DNA of 64,000 bases from positions 1 to 64,000 of the forward strand of contig JALJEE010000958.1 in assembly GCA_023231475.1 (NCBI GenBank). The letters run 5' to 3'. Source of the DNA: Seison nebaliae (taxonomy: Eukaryota > Rotifera > Pararotatoria > Seisonacea > Seisonidae). Under the pieces are notes generated by a model that worked only from the letters and a program-made list of their open reading frames with translations, ran no database searches and was not told where the DNA came from. Made by a program: the position numbers and the translations under genes. Below are positions 32,958 to 44,530 of this stretch, one piece after another. Every line of letters begins with the position of its first letter. Position 1 is the stretch's first letter.

Positions 32958-34558
32958 ATGCGAAATATTAGCGATTGTGTTGCTAATGATTCATGTTGCT
33001 CGATTGATAATCTTCTTTTCCTCATTTCAAAATATATTATACCTAAACCCACTTCAACTTTGCCTGTACTATCTTCGTCAGCACCGTCTTCTTCTCCTTC
33101 GTCCACTTTGGGATATGGGAATGATTGGAAGGCATTGTCGGATGAAGCGGAAAATATTATTATGCAGATACTCTTCATCTGCTATATCTTCATCTTTACG
33201 ACTGGAGCTATATTGAATGGATGTGTCATCGGACTAAGTTTACTTTCACGAGATTTAAGGAAGCAAAAACATTTCTTTATCATTAATTTGGCTGTGGGTG
33301 ATTTACTTATGTGCACGGCCACTGCACCATTGACACTCGCTCAATTATTTTTGGGTAACGGTGCAAAGCAAGTTACATGGTTACCAATCGACGAAGAAAC
33401 TTTCACTAATTGGCGTCATTCGGAAATGTTGTGTCGTATACCAATTTGGTTGAAAACGGTGAATATTTTAGTTTCCGTTTTTACGGTAATTGCCATATCG
33501 ATGGACCGAGTTAAACGATTTGAGAATCGAGTTATTCGTTGTCCTAAAAACAAACATAATAATGTTTGTTCTAAATTGGTCCATATTTTCAGATGTAAAA
33601 CATTTGCTACTCACAAAGTGGAATTCATCGCCATAATCATCATCTGGTTATTGGCATTATTTATTCCAGCACCTCTTTATTTCACCACCAAATTGAGACG
33701 CTTCGCTTGTAATGAAACACAATGTCAACATGTTTGGAATGAGAATAATATTCTGATTGATCGATTTCGTCGTTTGTTAACGGAACCGTTAATGCGATAT
33801 CATAATGTCATATCGAGAACAACAGCACTTCATAATTCATCCGCCTTCTCCTTCATTAAATTCAATATTCTTCAAAGTGAACAGTTAAATTATGCTACTC
33901 AATTAACTAAATTATTCTCAAGAAAAGATCGAGAAGTTAATGTTATTGCCGTTTGCTATAACATTCTTTTAACTATTTCCATATATGTAATTCCAACAAT
34001 CAGTGTCATTGTTCTTAATTATCGAATTTATCATATAATCAAACCGAAAAAACATTTATTCCATCTCACATCCAACAAATTCGAGACGTCAATGAACGAC
34101 ATTTCTCACATAAATCGATTGATCAAAAAAGAAATTATTTCTATTGGCATTTGTCGATTGAGAACGCCGACGACCAATACGGAAACAGATCGAAAATTAT
34201 CTCAGACTCATTCTATGAAACGAACAAAAAGTAAACAGACAAAAACAAATAGATCATCCATTACCAGTAAATTAGGTATACGTCAAGTTTCTTCATGGCC
34301 GCGAAAACGGTATTTCAGTCGATATCAAAAATGTAAATTAAGCAAGAAAGATAGATGTCATTCTCTTCAAAATTTCACCGGATCCTCACCAAACGATGAC
34401 AGTCGCCAGACGAATACTCCAAAACCAAACAAACAGGTTGATTCCAAAATCATTCAATTGAGAAGATTTCCAGCGATCATTGATGAAGAAGATCATATGG
34501 AGACATTATTACAAAATAATGAAAATGGTATCACATCTAAATCTACTACTACTACTAC

Positions 34559-34591
<33 letters not shown>

Positions 34592-35120
34592 AAATAATAA
34601 TAATAATGAAAATAATAATAATAATGAAAATAATAAGAATAACAAAATTTTTAAAAAGAATGAAAATATGAAAATGCATGATCTTAAAAAGAATTATAAT
34701 CATAAAACTTTAAAAAATACAATTCAACAGAATAACAACAATAACAAGAATATAAATAAGAATAGTAATACGATGGAAGAAAGAAAATCGATCATGAAGG
34801 AATTTCGAACAGATACTGATACGAAGATTCCGATGATTAAAAAGAAATCGAGACAATTACAAAAGAGAAAGCAAATTGGTAAGTTACTTGCCGCCATCAC
34901 TGTCAACATTGCTATATTTTGGCTTCCATTAACACTCTATCATATAATTGCTGATATTAATCCGGATTTAGTTGAATCATCAATTTTCCGTTATATTCTC
35001 GGTTACATCCAGTGGATGACATTCATTCCATCAGCAATTAATCCCATTCTTTATGGAATACTCAATTTCCATTACCGTCAAAGAATTCTCAAATTTCATC
35101 AAAGATTATTTAACAAATAA
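32958..35120 (+). CDS. Rhodopsin-type GPCR, NPY/NPF receptor-like
   Basis: This is a 720-residue single-exon seven-transmembrane receptor of the plasma membrane. Helix marks visible are: TM1 ILNGCVIG (N1.50), TM2 IINLAVGDLLM (D2.50), the C3.25 in MLCRIP, TM3 ending AISMDRVKRF (DRV in place of DRY), W4.50 in IIIIWLLALFIPAP, TM5 YVIPTISVIVLNYRIY, TM6 NIAIFWLPLTLYHII, and TM7 SAINPILYGILNFHYRQ. The TM2 and TM7 sequences point to the NPY/NPF/prolactin-releasing-peptide receptor group; the ligand is unknown. The third intracellular loop is exceptionally long (about residues 365-630), basic, Ser/Thr-rich, with a poly-Asn stretch. The N-terminal 70 residues carry N-glycosylation sites and a Pro/Ser run. 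Confidence 0.85.
34541..34640. repeat. ACT/AAT triplet repeat encoding poly-Thr/poly-Asn
   Basis: A run of ACT then AAT triplets, interrupted by GAA, lies in the third intracellular loop of the GPCR gene and keeps the frame. It is a microsatellite likely to vary in length between individuals. Confidence 0.9.
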
Positions 35121-35258
35121 TTAATTTTCCATTGAATATTTTTACTCTCAAAATTAAATTCTATTTTTATTTACTTCTAAACAGTACAGAATATAAGTCA
35201 CCACAAGACGAAATGGAAATACGAAAAATTATTAAACTTCCTAAAATTAATTTTTAAT

Positions 35259-37349
35259 TTACTTCCTCGCTTGTAAATTATTTCTTTTTGGTTCTAAAAA
35301 CACTTCCACAATTTCTTCGATGATATCTTTAAACGGTTTCTTCGCTGATGATTTACCTGTCATTTTCGTGATCTTCTCTGAATAATATTTGATTTTTGGT
35401 TCAGTTCCACTTGTTCGTACTGTCAATTGGATATCGCCATCAAAATGAATGATAATCATTTGTGCTGTCTTGTCCACCGGTAATGACGGTTTTGATGCAC
35501 TCATCAAAGTGCCATTTTTCACAACTACATCAAATCCGGCCGTTAAATCGATAATTCTCTTAATTTTATAATTTGCCAATTGTGCCGGATATCGAAGTTC
35601 TACATCTTCCGATGTCACCAGAAGTCCATCAGGATAAGATCGAACACGATTAAATATTGTCCTAATAACCGCTTGATCGTCACAAATATAATAAGAATTG
35701 TTTGTTTCACTCTTACCAAATTCTTGATAGATGTTTTCAAGATGTCTTGATATGAATCCTGGTTTATTATCCTTCGTATATTGTTCCATTGCTAATTGAT
35801 GGAAATAGGCGATGGCACTAACACCATCTTTATCTCGAATTGCAGGATTGCACATAAATCCAATTGCTTCTTCGAAAGCGAAAATTGTTTCCATTTTCTT
35901 TTCTTTCAATACTTTATCCGCTTCATTTCCCATCCATTTGAATCCAGTGAGTGTTTGAATGAATTGCATTCCATATTTTTTTGCAATTCCTTTCAACAAT
36001 GCCGATGATACGACCGTCGTTATAACACATTTCTTCCCATCTTTCTTTTCAGCATTTTTCTTTATTAAAAAATGACCTAACATTGTACCGATTTCATTTC
36101 CGTTAAACATTCTCCAACTACCATCCTCTAATTTCTCTCCACAATCCATTCGATCAGCATCAGGATCATTAGCATAAATCAATACAGATTTCGATTCATT
36201 AGCAGCTTTCTTTCCTTCATCCATCACTGAATCACCTTCTTCAGGATTAGGAAAAGTGACAGTTGGAAATTCAGGATCAGGTTCATTCTGTGACTTCACT
36301 GGAACGAATGGTTTATATCCAAACTTCTTAAACATCTCTTTCACAGCAATGGCACCAACACCATGGAATGCAGTATATGTACATTTCGGTTGTTTCATCT
36401 CTTTCACATTGACATATTCTCGATAAATATTATCAAGATAATCTTGAAGAATGGTCTATTAATTCCCCTTAAACATTTTCCCATTTTCAAATAAATTAAA
36501 CTTTATAAAATTTTAAATCTACTGTCACTTTTCGTTCGGCGATGGGTTGAATCGATTTCTCTTCACGGAAACTTTCCATTGCTCTCGCAATAAATTGATC
36601 TCGTGGTGAACAAATCTAAAAATAATTAATTCTTCATAATTCATTTAACATTCTTTAAACTTGTGCTCCATTGCTCCAATAAATTTTATATCCATTATCT
36701 TGTTTTGGATTGTGACTCGCTGTAATCATAATTCCAACATCAGCTTCCAATTTTTTCACGGAAAATGGAACGAATGGTGTTGGAACAGTATGTCCGAATC
36801 GATGTACTTTGAATTTTTCACGTTCGAACACTGTGGAAACTAAACGACTCCAACTAATAGAATTTGAAAGAAAAATCATCCAATTGAAAAATCATCCAAT
36901 GAAGAATTAAACTATTCACTATAATGTCTCGCATCAAATCCAATAACGACAGATAATTCCGGTTTATTCGGATTACATTCTTTCACATATTTTGCGAGAC
37001 CAAGAGACGCATGAGATACAGTCACGTCATTCATAGCATTAAATCCACATCCTGTTCTGCCTCTTAGACCTGAACAGGAATAATTCAAGAAAAAAAAATT
37101 TTTAATTTGGAAAAACACAAATCGATATTACCTGCCGTTCCCAATTTAATATTTGTCAAGAAAAGTTTTTCTAATAATTTCGTATTGTTATCCGCTTCAA
37201 ATTTCGCTAATTCATCGAGGAATGCTTTATTCTATAAAGAAAGAGAAATCGATGAAAAGAAAAAAAATGTTGATGAGATCGACCAAATGCTAAAAATAAA
37301 CTTGCTCTATTTTACGATAACTATCCGTTAACTGTGCTAATTCACTCAT
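35259..37349 (-). CDS. PGM2: Phosphoglucomutase 2 (phosphopentomutase type)
   Basis: This cytosolic enzyme interconverts ribose-1-/glucose-1-phosphate with the 5-/6-phosphates. The model is complement(35259-36455, 36523-36615, 36661-36853, 36913-37069, 37132-37231, 37302-37349), 595 residues (human PGM2 612), closing in frame. Catalytic features: the phosphoserine loop MITASHNPKQDNGYKIYWS, the metal site NDPDADRMDCGE, the sugar loop FAFEEAIGFMC (EEAIG marks PGM2 against PGM1), and the phosphate loop VRTSGTEPKIKYYSEK. The N-terminal blocks LRGRTGCGFNAMNDV and VVIGFDARHYS are intact. Introns are 45-70 nt. It is convergent with the GPCR gene. Confidence 0.95.
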
Positions 37350-37963
37350 AATGGAAAACTATCTAATTGATACGGATGTACAAAAATATGAGGAATTTGT
37401 TTAGATAAAATTGAAAAATTCAATTTGACAAAAAGAAATGAGAAATTGAAACGAAAATTTATATACATTTTTTTTCTTAAACTTTTATAATACGAGAAAA
37501 TTTTTCTTTTTGCTTTTGTTTACAAAAAAGAGAAAAAGAGAAAAAGAGAAAAAGAGAAAAAAAGAGAAAAAGAGAAAAACATAGAGAAAGAATAGATTAA
37601 TGGGATGGAAAGGAAATTATTTCTTTCAATTAACAAAATTCCACATCATTTTAATTCATCATTTTTCTTTAAAAATTGACCATAAAAAAAAAGACGAAAT
37701 AATTAAAGTTTCGTTTCATAAATTAAAAGGGAAATTTGTAGTAAGGGAATTGATAGTAATATTAATGGAATATGTTGTATATGTCGAGAAGTGGAAAAGT
37801 TATGGCGAAGAAAATGAGAAAAGACAAATCGAAGTTTGGAAATGATTTAATAATAGCTTGACAATTCGAACAGGTTTGAGACAAAGGAAACACTTTTTAA
37901 CAAAAACATTTCTAAAGGAGTTGAAACGTAGTTTATGAGAAAGTGAAATTAGTTTTTTCTCTT
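37350..37963. other. Intergenic with purine repeat and a small unassigned frame
   Basis: This gap contains the GAGAAAAA repeat at 37526-37578. An open frame of 81 codons (37600-37845, plus strand, starting MGWKGNYFFQL and ending QIEVWK) is ATG-initiated and has a charged helical look (FVVRELIVILMEYVVYVEKW). No family could be assigned. It might be an exon of a small gene, or chance. Confidence 0.3.
37526..37578. repeat. GAGAAAAA tandem repeat
   Basis: About six units of an 8-nt purine repeat lie upstream of PGM2. This is a simple repeat with no coding role. Confidence 0.85.
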
Positions 37964-39659
37964 TCATCTTCTTCTACTATTCTTCTGCATTTCTCTTTGT
38001 GCTTTCAATTCTTCCTCTTGATCTTCCCGAACAGCATGTACTAAAGTTTTTTGTTCTTCGAATCTTATCTGATCATAAGATGATTCCATATATGGATCAT
38101 CATCATCAGCTTGATCAGAATCACGATAATCATCAGGATCAAAATCGATGATGAAATCCTTTAATGAACCGGCGTCATCATCACTTCCATCATCATCATC
38201 ATCATCATCATCAGAATTTTGATTTAAATAATTTCTTCGTTCATGTTGATGATTAGGCATTGGATATGATGATCGTTTTGGATGTTCCCCTAATTGTCCT
38301 CTCATTTTCTGTCTATTCGAATTATTTTGTTGTTGTTGTTTTTGAAGTTGAAGTTTTATAGATTTTCCAGATGAAATTGATTTGACATTTCGATTGTTCT
38401 GTGTGGAGAAGATTTGTTGTTTCTTATTCGGAATGTTCGTCGGTTTTTTCAATTTCGAATTTAATACTTGCATTTGTGCTTCTTGTAATTTCTTTGTTCT
38501 TTCCGCTTCCTGTTGTTTCCTTATCATTCGTTGTTGTACAATTTGATTTTTAATTAATTTCTCTTCATCTTTCTTCTTCATCGGTTGTCCATTTTTCTGT
38601 TTCATTTGTTTTGTTCCCACATTTGTCTGTTGTTTCCCTTGACTTATCTCATCCGATTTTCTTTTACGTATCTGAGACAATTCACCAACATTATTCTTTC
38701 TCATTCCTTCATTAATTGATGATTTTGGTCCAAATTTATTATTTTCAGCTACAGCCATCAATGATTGGAAATTTAATGAAGATGAACCACTCGATGATGA
38801 TGTGACACATGATTTTACTATATTCGATCGATTCATTATATTCATTGTCGATTCATTTTGACGTGATTTATTCGAAATAGAATTTTTTTGAAGTATTTGG
38901 TTATTGTTCGAACAAGTCCTTCTTTCATTCTTCATTTCTTTTCCAGTTAACATTAATTGTGTGGAATTTGGTCGATAAAGCGAATTAGATGTTGCACTTT
39001 TAATCATTTTCATCTTATCGATCGATGGACGTCGTTCTCCATTCACTCTTATATTCTTTTTCATGAGATTCATTTTTTGTTGTTGTTCTTGTTGTTTCTC
39101 TAACATTAATTGTCGATTATTAATCAAATGCGAAGTATTATTTCCAACATTTTTATTCTGTTCTAATTGTCGTTTTGGAATTGTTCTCGTCAATTTATTT
39201 GACATATTTCCACCATTCATATTATTCACATTATTATTTCGATTCTTACTCAGATTACAATTCGACGATAATGATGAAATTTTTGAATATTTATTTTTTT
39301 CATTATTTTGTTGCTGTAGAGAATTATTTTGAATTAATTTCGGTTTTTTTTCTTTTATTCCACTGTTAGTCGAAGGGAACCCATTACTCTCCTTCAATTT
39401 CAATGGAACTGGCAATCTTCCTAATGACGAAACTGGTCCAATTTTATTTCCGTTGAATCGACTTGGAGATGGTTTGTCCAAAGGAGGTTTCTTTGCCGTT
39501 TTCTAATAACAGACGAAAAGTTAAATAAATTATAATTTAATTTTTATTCAGAAAGAAAATGATGAGAAAATAAATGAAATTCGGGAAGAAAAATCATTAA
39601 AAGAAATGACACTAAACTGCATTATTTTGGGAAATTTCCAATAGCTCTTGAAAAATCAT
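37964..39659 (-). CDS. SPTY2D1: SPT2 chromatin protein (histone H3-H4 chaperone)
   Basis: SPT2 binds H3-H4 tetramers and restores nucleosomes behind RNA polymerase. The model is complement(37964-39502, 39618-39659), 526 residues. The 14-residue first exon MIFQELLEISQNNA matches the conserved SPT2 N-terminus (human MDFREILMIASKG). A second FxxLM-type motif appears as LNFQSLMAVAENNKFGP (human MNFTDLLRLAEKKQFEP). The middle is disordered, rich in Lys/Asn/Gln/Ser. Then come a poly-Asp stretch and the SPT2 domain at the end, with DPYMESSYDQIRFEEQK and a final basic tail. The family domain is short but clear. The 115-nt intron is longer than most here. Confidence 0.85.
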
Positions 39660-40652
39660 TTTCGCTTTTTTTATATCCAAATAAAATGAAATTGTTTAAA
39701 AAACGAATTCATCAAAAATTATTCCAAATTTATGTACAAATCGCACACGAATAATTAATGCGAAGAGATTAGATGAAGCTTCACAATTAAAATTGTTGTA
39801 ATTTACTACGTTATTAAGCAATTAATTTTAGTTGAATTAACATTCCACACATGATTGTTTAAGACGACTACTACTCCACACACCAAATTTCTATTAATAT
39901 TTTTTATCTTCCACTTCTAACTTTGTTGAGATGAATTTCTTATTTTCTTATTTTCATACTGAATAATAAATTTTTATCTTCCAATACTTCCATCACGTTA
40001 CAGGATTAGTTTATAGTCTTTATAAATAACATTTGTTTACCAATGGATTTTTTATCAATACCTCACCACTTAACATCAATTTAATTAGTTTTTAATTACA
40101 AAATACAGCGTATGTTTGTCCAAAATCTAATTTTTCAAAAGGGAACACTTTTTAACCTTATGAGTACCAAGCCACCGGTAGCTAAGACAACATCTGTTCT
40201 CTCATTTTGTAGTAAGAACGTAAAGAGAAAAAGTTAATGCAAAAGAGATAAAGAACCATAAGCCTAATTACGTTACTGATGCCGAACCGATTAGTCTAAT
40301 TATTTAATTTGATAAGTATTACGTAAGTAACGAAAATAATTTTATTAGATAAGTAAAATTTTTAGAATACTCAAAAATATCACACACATAATACCTAATA
40401 GCGAATATGTTATTTGCCATATAATATAGATATAATATTAGACTATAGAATTAATAATATTAAATACAATACCATAAAGTTTATGGCATAAACGACTACC
40501 ATGTTATAATGATGAATCATCATTGATGATACATAATTCCATTTTAGTACACGTTATTAAGATAACAGAAAAAAGAAATAATCGTCACTCTTATTTCTAA
40601 TTTATTCACCTACTCATTTACACGTCAACAAGATACGTCATCATAAGCGGAA
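39660..40652. other. Intergenic, no gene seen
   Basis: About 1 kb of AT-rich sequence upstream of SPT2. No open frame, RNA gene or repeat family was recognised. Confidence 0.5.
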
Positions 40653-40820
40653 ATGCCTCGTCATCTTTACACAGAAATTAAAGAATTGACAGTTATTTTG
40701 ACTTGACATTCTCCACTTTTATCTTGTACATTTTGTATAATTGCCACGAAATGTTCCACTTTACTTCATCTTCTCCTTGTTTGGTGGAGAATCGAATCGA
40801 TTCTTCTGGAAATTTTTGAA

Positions 40821-41273
40821 ATGTACAATATTGAAATTGTGAATGAAGAAGAAATAATCGAAGAAACAAATGAATTGAACGACGATCTTCCAACTTATCG
40901 TAAGATGGTCAAAAATACGATACCAACTGTACAGAAAGCGAGAAATCTCGCAGAAGAAATTAAAACATATAATTCTCGAGAACCATCTCGTGTGGAGTAT
41001 GAACAATATTGGAAGGAAGAAATACACCTTACAATTTTAAAAAAAGTTTCGCACGCAATTGGCAGCATATCCTGCACAAGTTTATGCTGCGAACAATACA
41101 TACAGTGTATGTCATACACTATTCTTGTTGTTTTTGCCTATTCGTATACATACACTGTATGTATACGAGGCAGAAGAAACGAGAGTCTGGATTTTTTTCT
41201 CTTCCTCTATAAAATCGTTTTTGAGCTCTTCGTTTTTGTTACCAAATGGACATCACTACATATAATTATCTAA
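40821..41273 (+). CDS. Unassigned open frame, possibly exon(s) of a small gene
   Basis: From ATG 40821 the frame runs 150 codons. The first 70 residues look protein-like, acidic and helical (EEIIEETNELNDDLPTYRKM, EYEQYWKEEIHL). The remainder is hydrophobic and low quality and overlaps a palindrome at 41099-41168, so the true coding part probably ends near 41040. An upstream ATG at 40653 (MPRHLYTEIKELT) could be a first exon, but I could not find an in-frame join. Family unknown. Confidence 0.35.
   Translation: MYNIEIVNEEEIIEETNELNDDLPTYRKMVKNTIPTVQKARNLAEEIKTYNSREPSRVEYEQYWKEEIHLTILKKVSHAIGSISCTSLCCEQYIQCMSYTILVVFAYSYTYTVCIRGRRNESLDFFLFLYKIVFELFVFVTKWTSLHIII
41142..41168. repeat. 27-nt perfect hairpin palindrome
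   Basis: TCGTATACATACA is followed after one base by its exact reverse complement. A related inverted motif (CATACAGTGTATG) lies about 40 nt upstream at 41099-41112. It could be the core of a small foldback element or a binding site. Confidence 0.8.
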
Positions 41274-41577
41274 TTAATAATGTTGATGTACAACATTTTC
41301 GATTTTCACAACAAATATCTTTTACAAGATGAAAATCTATCTTTGTTAGATGAAAATAACCAATCAAAAATTAACGCACGGTGGAAGAAAAAACATGGAA
41401 CTATAAAATATTGTTAAGTTTTGAGAAATATAAACGTCAAAAACTTTCATTTTTCCAATTTTTTAACTGGTAAACTAAAGATGCCAGTAATGAACTTTGT
41501 TGGTTAATGAAGATTTTAATTTCATATTCTAACTACTCTGGTATATATGTATAATAATTTCACTAAAATTGAATGTC

Positions 41578-41650
41578 GGCCGCGTGGCCCAATGGACAAG
41601 GCGTCCGACTTCGAATCGGAAGATTGCAGGTTCGAGTCCTGCCGTGGTCG
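41578..41650 (+). tRNA. tRNA-Arg (anticodon UCG)
   Basis: This 73-nt cloverleaf has no intron. The acceptor stem GGCCGCG pairs with CGTGGTC (two G-U pairs) and the discriminator is G. The A box lies in TGGCCCAATGGACAAGG. The anticodon stem is CCGAC/TCGGA-type with loop CTTCGAA (anticodon TCG). The B box is GGTTCGAGTCC. A TTTTT run about 10 nt downstream serves as the Pol III terminator. It closely follows the animal tRNA-Arg(UCG) consensus. Confidence 0.95.
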
Positions 41651-42042
41651 ATAAATATTTTTATGTTTATTTTTCAAAATATGTTGAAATCTACATTGAT
41701 TGCTACATTTTTATGTTCGTGTTGTAAAACTGTTGTCGCGTCGAGTACACTCGAGAAATGTTTGAAATTTTATTTTAACTTAACATAACCTTATAAGGTC
41801 TGTAATCAATCGACGTCCTTTATTGAATGAATATACTTTGCATTGTTATTCCCTAATAAGAATCCCGTTAATAAGAAGAAATTCTTAAGTTTGTTTAAGA
41901 AATTCATCCAATGATGTCTAGAGATCCATCCATTACATTAAATTTCCTATAAGGTAAACAGGAATATGGCAATGTAAATTTCGAGCAATGAATTAGGAAA
42001 AAGGAACAATTTGTTTTATTAGTTTTTTTTAATGATTTAAAA
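41651..42042. other. Short intergenic gap
   Basis: This gap of 390 bases between the tRNA and the 3' end of the TBC gene holds nothing else recognised. Confidence 0.5.
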
Positions 42043-43386
42043 TTAGAATCCGTTAAATATTAATTGAAAAATAGAATTTACATTGATAGAAGAAAAATCC
42101 GAAATAATTTGAATTAATGTCACCTTATTTGAAATGGATAATAACAGATCGTTACGTAACCATAAAACTCCAACGGTGAACATTGCTAATGTATTTAATG
42201 AATTATAGGAGATCACGCGATCCCATAAACAAAGAACTTGTTGAACTGGTAGAACACCAACAAAACCTTTGCTAGACCATTCGTTGAAATAGGCATAAAT
42301 ATTGACATCTGAACGAATTAGATGTTCTTTTAATTCCTTACACAATTGTTCCAATAAAGAATGGAAAAGATGAATGAGGGAAACCATTCCTTGGACGGCT
42401 GGCCAATGTAATTGGTAAAAATAAGTGGAATATAAATGAGTAAAAGCGAAATATACATCAATCACATTATCGAAAACGAAACAAATCGGAGCAAATAGTT
42501 TGACGATATCTTTATGGAAACAAAATATATCAGAGGAATACGTTGATAAATCTAAATTTGAACGAATCTTATTAATAAATCTCTCATCTCTAATCATCAT
42601 CAAAACCATTTGGTAGAAGTAATCTTCAAATACAAAATATTCATCACTGTCACTTAAAGACGCGTGAACATTTTCAATAAGCATTGCGTCTAAAGCAAAT
42701 TGATAAGTTATTGACTTATCATATAATTCATTGTAATATAATTGTCTATTTCTTCTTCCAATCATAACTCCATCATCTATTTCATTTGAAAGTCGTTCTT
42801 CGGTTAAAATATCCAAATGATCGGTCGATGATAAATTAAGTAATTGTCTCCAACATTTATTTCGATTTTCTATTTCACAATCACTCATCAATTTCTTCCG
42901 ACACAATTGAACATTATCTAAACTGAAAAAACAATCCTCCAATTTCCATTGATTATTCTCAAATTTTTGCAACTTACCAGGTATTAAAACGTCAGCAAAC
43001 GACATGTAAGAATAACATAAATCATATTTTGAAAGATGACATTGCCTATATATTTGATTAATCGATGAGAAAATTTTCTCATCATTAACAATCATTTCAT
43101 TCAAATCCGTCAATTTCCTTCTTTCACTGAATACAACGGACAAAGAATTCCATTTTCTTTTTATTGTTTTACTCTCCTTCACATCGCGACGTTGTTTTCG
43201 AATAAGCGAATTCTTTATTGCAAATTCATTTATTAACTGATCTATACTTTTTGCCAAGCACTTAATTGCCATGTTACTGTTTTTCAGCATTTCCTTTGAT
43301 GTTAGTTTTTCATTCTCATTTTTAAACTCTTCAATATTCCTCCAATAGTTACTGTACTTTTCCACTAATTCACCCAAGTTCTCCAT
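42043..43386 (-). CDS. TBC-domain protein, TBC1D19-like
   Basis: TBC domains are Rab-GTPase activating modules. This single-exon protein has 447 residues from ATG 43386. The C-terminal 170 residues look like a divergent TBC domain of the TBC1D19 type: FAPICFVFDNVIDVYFAFTH, FYQLHWPAVQGMVSLIHLFH and VLPVQQVLCLWDRVISYNSL, in the order typical of the second half of TBC domains. The catalytic Arg finger motif (IxxDxxR) is not evident, so GAP activity is doubtful. The N-terminal half is helical and charged (KQRRDVKESKTIKRKW). Assignment to TBC1D19 is by pattern memory, and another TBC subgroup is possible. Confidence 0.6.
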   Translation of the reverse strand: MENLGELVEKYSNYWRNIEEFKNENEKLTSKEMLKNSNMAIKCLAKSIDQLINEFAIKNSLIRKQRRDVKESKTIKRKWNSLSVVFSERRKLTDLNEMIVNDEKIFSSINQIYRQCHLSKYDLCYSYMSFADVLIPGKLQKFENNQWKLEDCFFSLDNVQLCRKKLMSDCEIENRNKCWRQLLNLSSTDHLDILTEERLSNEIDDGVMIGRRNRQLYYNELYDKSITYQFALDAMLIENVHASLSDSDEYFVFEDYFYQMVLMMIRDERFINKIRSNLDLSTYSSDIFCFHKDIVKLFAPICFVFDNVIDVYFAFTHLYSTYFYQLHWPAVQGMVSLIHLFHSLLEQLCKELKEHLIRSDVNIYAYFNEWSSKGFVGVLPVQQVLCLWDRVISYNSLNTLAMFTVGVLWLRNDLLLSISNKVTLIQIISDFSSINVNSIFQLIFNGF

Positions 43387-44530
43387 CAATAATCTTCTTT
43401 AATTGATTCTTTATTTCTTTCGTTGTCATTGGCAACAATATTTTAGTTCAAATTAATTTTACTGAAGTTATGCTTTGTTTGGGTTTAAAATTTTTAGTCT
43501 TACTAAACACCATTTTAATATTTTTCATAAAAATATATATAATACTGACAATTATAAACACAAGATAGCAGTATCAGTTATTACGTTTAAGAAATACCAA
43601 ATAATTTATATCTTCGAAATGTTTGTTGGTAAGATATGTAAAGCTCAACTACTTTGTAACGTATTTCCAAGTTAATATTGGTACATCGACCATATAACTT
43701 CACCATAGTCAATAGATAATACACTAACATTGTAAATATTGTACAATTTATTTAAAATTTATTTATAATTTATTTATATATTTACCCCGCGGGGATTTGT
43801 TATTTTAAATAAAAAAAAAAAAAAAAAAAAATTATAAATGAATGAACGTATAAAAATGAACAATTTGCGAATATAGAAAAAAAAGTTTGACAATTTTCTT
43901 GTGAATTGTTCGAATTTTTGAGAAGTTGGAATGTCTTCACTTATCATAAAGTCATAAATCTTTAAAAAACAATAATATATCGTTTAAAATTATTTGAAAG
44001 ACCTAAAAAGTTAAACAATCGAATTTTTCCGTAATATAATTTTAAGATTACCGATATAAATATTATTAGGAATAAGGAAATGGGAGAATTAACTTTGTTT
44101 GAACAAATAGTGTTTTGAAGAGTACTTCATTTGGAGGGTAAGAGTGAACAGGTGATTAGAAAAAATGTATTATAGCAAATTGAGGATGTTTAAAGGAAGA
44201 AAATAATAATGAAGTTAAAAATGACAAGAATGATGATAATGATGATAAATAACATAATAATAACATTGTGAAGGCAAATCAGTTTTTCTTTCACATAAAA
44301 AAGAATGTTTGCGTAGAAAATATTAAAATAAAAATTTTCTTCTAGAACAATTATCGTTGTGATAATGAATGAGAAAGAAAATTTTATTTTATGACAATAA
44401 AACTCCAAAGAGAATTAACAGGACGCCATTCTTCCTCTTCCGCCATTCATTGACTTCTTTAAAATTACGAATCATCAAATTCTTCTTAAAATAATTCTTA
44501 CGGTAAATTTGCAAAAAGGTGACAATAAGA
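43387..44530. other. Intergenic with GC palindrome and poly-A
   Basis: About 1.1 kb of AT-rich DNA holding CCCCGCGGGG (43785-43794) followed 16 nt later by 21 consecutive A (43811-43831). No open frame of note was found. This is the only GC-rich palindrome seen in the surrounding AT-rich sequence. Confidence 0.5.

Noticed and set aside
41573-41788. 71-codon frame across the tRNA-Arg(UCG) gene
   Set aside because: Its first half is the tRNA itself; tRNA genes often read open by chance.
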